Origin: Setoptus koraiensis
Lineage: Eukaryota; Arthropoda
Length of the DNA stretch: 64,000 bases
Assembly (NCBI GenBank): GCA_048013815.1
Contig: CM106586.1
Span: 5,952,001-6,016,000 of the forward strand
Reading direction: 5' to 3'
Shown here: piece after piece, positions 61,726 to 64,000 of the stretch
How the letters are laid out: each line of letters begins with the position of its first letter
Position numbering within the stretch: position 1 is the stretch's first letter
Made by a program: the position numbers and the translations under genes
The notes under the pieces: model-generated
Databases searched by the model: none
What the model was told of the DNA's origin: nothing
Seen by the model: the letters and a program-made list of their open reading frames with translations, nothing else

Positions 61726-63234
61726 TCAGCTCATTATCACTGAACCAGTTGTAGGGTTAACGATCATGCGATGATTAAACATGGAATTTGCCGGGTTATT
61801 CATATTGAAATTCCGGTTTCGACCCAAGTTGTTGATTGGTTGCCCATTTGGTTGTGTATTCATAGGATATATATCGCTGAAAGGATTGCTACCAAACTCT
61901 TGGTTTTGGCGCATACCGTTGAAGCTGGGATTAATGGGCTGGGGCACATTGAGATTGAAATTGGGATTTACTACCGGTTGCTGGTAACCAGGTAAGTTAT
62001 TTGGTTGAATTAATTGGTTGGTTGGTGTATGGAAGTAGGCTGGATTAACAGTATTAAAAGAGTCCATTTGCTGCGGTTGCGGTGTCAATGGTTGTTGCTG
62101 CGGCGCTAATTGTTGCTGCGGCTGTATCTGATAATTGTTGTTATGGTAGTCCATCGCTGGATTGATTGGTGGCCCGTTGTTTCCTAGTGGTGGCGATTGG
62201 TTTGCCGCCTCTATTGATTGTAAGTTGTCGACGAACATCCTGCAAACAATCACCGACACATAGTGTAAACCGAGAGTGCTCGGGTTGGATTCGACTAAAT
62301 CTTTCGCTAGTGCTTGCGGAGATATTGTCGTGCGCAATAGATTGTCAACGTAACCACTGTATTGATTTGACAAGTCGAGCAGATTTTGACAGTCATTCTG
62401 GAGACTTTGCATAACTTTATTCTGAGGCTGATTCGGTGCCATCACTTGCCCATTGATGTTACTTTCAGCCACTGAAGTGGTCGTCTTTTTGTCTTCTGTT
62501 TGTCTAAGTTCAGCATCGCTCAACACTTTTGTCTGGTGCCTTGTCGCGACAATGGGTTGCCGTGGCTGGAGTTGCTGATAACTAGGCGCAATTGCTTGAT
62601 TTAAGTTGTAAGTGCTATAGTTATTATTGTTAAATGCACCCATCCGCGTCAAAACTTGATAAACAGTCCTAACAAATTCTGAATTGTCCGAGCTTGTCGA
62701 TACATCCGTAGATCGGTTGTTCTGTGCATTTTGGTACATGTTGGTGGCAACATGGAATTTATTTATCCAATCAAACAGTGAATTAGACAGTCTGGCCTCC
62801 TGTACAGTGTAGTAACCGAGATTCGTTATGAAATTTCTCAGGTTATCATTGACCATTTGTGACCAGACAAACGAATGCTGCACAAAATGACAAGCGCAAC
62901 CCTCTGCGAACTCCATTCTAGCCATGGCATTTTTATTATTTGCCTTATGTGATGAATTTTGTTGACCATTCAAATTAGATTGATAGTTGTTATTATTGTT
63001 AGTTGTTGTTTGATATATGAATGGAGGCGATTCACAATCGCTAAAATCAGAGAACTTCGACACTCTATTGCTGGGAGAGAAACAATATCTCAGGGCATTA
63101 TTGAGATCTGATTTACGATCAGTCGATTCATTTGGATTGACAATATAATATGGGTCAGCACCGAAAGAACTCTCAAGCAGAAAGAAACAATAAAATATGT
63201 AAACCGGAAATAACTTTTTCAGTGATAGCATCAT
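61726..63234 (-). CDS. Secreted Asn/Gln/Pro-rich protein of unknown function
   Basis: Single exon, 502 aa, ATG 63234. The N-terminus (MMLSLKKLFPVYIFYCFFLL, then ESSFGADPYY) is a clear signal peptide, so the protein is probably extracellular. Two compact parts carry cysteines and predicted helices: about 45-185 (RYCFSPSN, DCESPP, EGCACHFVQHSFVWSQM, WINKFHVATNMY) and about 275-350 (NDCQNLLDLSNQYSGYVDNLL, LHYVSVIVCRMFVDNL). They are separated by Gln/Ser-rich text and followed by ~150 residues rich in Asn, Gln and Pro. I do not recognise a family. The mix of short helical Cys-containing segments and a disordered tail would fit a cuticle, eggshell or silk-like matrix protein, but this is only a guess. 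It is convergent with septin B, with stops 155 bp apart. Confidence 0.75.
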   Translation of the reverse strand: MMLSLKKLFPVYIFYCFFLLESSFGADPYYIVNPNESTDRKSDLNNALRYCFSPSNRVSKFSDFSDCESPPFIYQTTTNNNNNYQSNLNGQQNSSHKANNKNAMARMEFAEGCACHFVQHSFVWSQMVNDNLRNFITNLGYYTVQEARLSNSLFDWINKFHVATNMYQNAQNNRSTDVSTSSDNSEFVRTVYQVLTRMGAFNNNNYSTYNLNQAIAPSYQQLQPRQPIVATRHQTKVLSDAELRQTEDKKTTTSVAESNINGQVMAPNQPQNKVMQSLQNDCQNLLDLSNQYSGYVDNLLRTTISPQALAKDLVESNPSTLGLHYVSVIVCRMFVDNLQSIEAANQSPPLGNNGPPINPAMDYHNNNYQIQPQQQLAPQQQPLTPQPQQMDSFNTVNPAYFHTPTNQLIQPNNLPGYQQPVVNPNFNLNVPQPINPSFNGMRQNQEFGSNPFSDIYPMNTQPNGQPINNLGRNRNFNMNNPANSMFNHRMIVNPTTGSVIMS

Positions 63235-64000
63235 CTTCTCTGCGACTCTCTCAGATGCTATGTATTGATTTAATAGTATCCTGGGGATGTTGGTTTAATT
63301 GATTTGATAATAGGGATAATAATACAACTAATATTTTGATCAGAGTTTCAGATCAGAGCAAATCAGACGAATACGAACGTGTGTGTCGAAAGCTTTCGAT
63401 ATCAATATTTTTCTCTGCACTCGTTCTATAAATAAACTATTTTACACATGGGGACGTCGCTGATTCTCTTCGGAATTCAGACCATCAAATGCAAATACAT
63501 TTTAATGCTCATGATTCATTGAGATATAGCGAAAGGTTTTTGTAATGTACCTCTATCCGAGAATAAGCGTGGAGGTTGAGTGGGGTATCAGTTCCATTAG
63601 TATGGATTTACCGGATCTAACATAATGTAAATCGCGTTGTTTTGATAGTTTAGATGGCTCTCTAGTCTCGCTCCGTGCCGGAACCCAGATATATCCATAG
63701 TTCGGAGTGTTCAATATCAATTGGTGGGAAGAATGCAGAGCACATTGTAGCGAGAAGTGATTTTGAACAATTCAATATGAGATGCAAAACATGACATATA
63801 CTCGTCATGAGTGTCGATATCACCTGTCAGTAAGCAGTTGCAGGGAAATCCATCGAAAGACAAGCTGTCTCTCTCCGACCGACGCAAACTTTTAAAATTC
63901 GTACCCGAGAATACCGTCCAAGGCTTTTTCAGGATATATTTGTTGTTGTTTTCAATGATATCATCAATATCGTTATCACCAACCTTGAGTACAGAATAGT
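63235..64000. other. 5' flank of the secreted protein gene; no further gene recognised
   Basis: 766 bp to the window edge, containing the promoter of the minus-strand gene. The open frame from 63811 has no recognisable homology and runs to the edge, so a partial exon cannot be excluded. Confidence 0.5.

Overview
The window is eukaryotic nuclear DNA from an ecdysozoan, most likely an arthropod and possibly a mite. The evidence is short introns (about 60-130 bp) with GT..AG ends, an even-skipped class homeobox gene, a type-2 chitin-binding cuticle-type protein, a seipin, a bystin, a transmembrane adenylyl cyclase, and heavy poly-Gln/poly-Asn coding and CAA/CAG/GTT non-coding tracts. The exact taxon cannot be fixed from sequence alone. 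There are no operons, CRISPR arrays or recognisable rRNA/tRNA genes. One 500-base run of N (50967-51466) is an assembly gap inside the adenylyl cyclase gene.

Layout. 1-9541: non-coding, rich in microsatellites and perfect inverted repeats. 9542-11663 (-): large exon of a RASD-like small GTPase with a ~680-residue disordered N-terminus; the exon stops at a splice donor just after the P-loop. 12784-13623 (-): seipin. 13949-14731 (+): bystin core, head-to-head with seipin. 14732-20671: non-coding. 20672-23829 (+): nine-exon SLC22-type transporter (798 aa reconstructed). 25409-27952 (+): two-exon secreted chitin-binding protein. 28006-28570 (-): broken PAT1 fragment. 28510-29490 (-): septin copy A with a chimeric tail. 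29824-30861 (+): SART3-like HAT protein without RRMs. 30993-31748 (-): eve-type homeobox gene, followed by about 19 kb without a recognisable gene. 50549-57242 (-): adenylyl cyclase, 11 visible exons plus whatever lies in the gap. 58094-59788 (+): PAT1-like gene lacking its C-terminal domain. 59838-60224 (-): decayed 3' fragment of the chitin-binding gene. 60608-61570 (+): septin copy B. 61726-63234 (-): secreted Asn/Gln-rich protein of unknown function.

The most notable structure is a rearranged inverted duplication. Two blocks (PAT1 tail plus 3' end of the chitin-binding gene; septin plus its upstream region) occur near 27.6-29.7 kb and again, in opposite orientation, near 58.6-61.5 kb. Each locus keeps one member of the convergent pair intact and has broken the other. 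At locus A the septin 3' end has been fused to PAT1 sequence in another frame. The interval between the two loci carries SART3-like, eve and the cyclase. Several other genes are short versions of their families: bystin without its N-terminal third, SART3 without RRMs, septin without a coiled coil, PAT1 without its superhelical domain.

The genes do not form a pathway. They are housekeeping genes (ribosome biogenesis, lipid droplets, mRNA decay, cytoskeleton), signalling genes (cAMP, Ras-like GTPase), a membrane transporter, a developmental regulator and extracellular proteins. Exon boundaries were read by hand from GT/AG signals and phase agreement.
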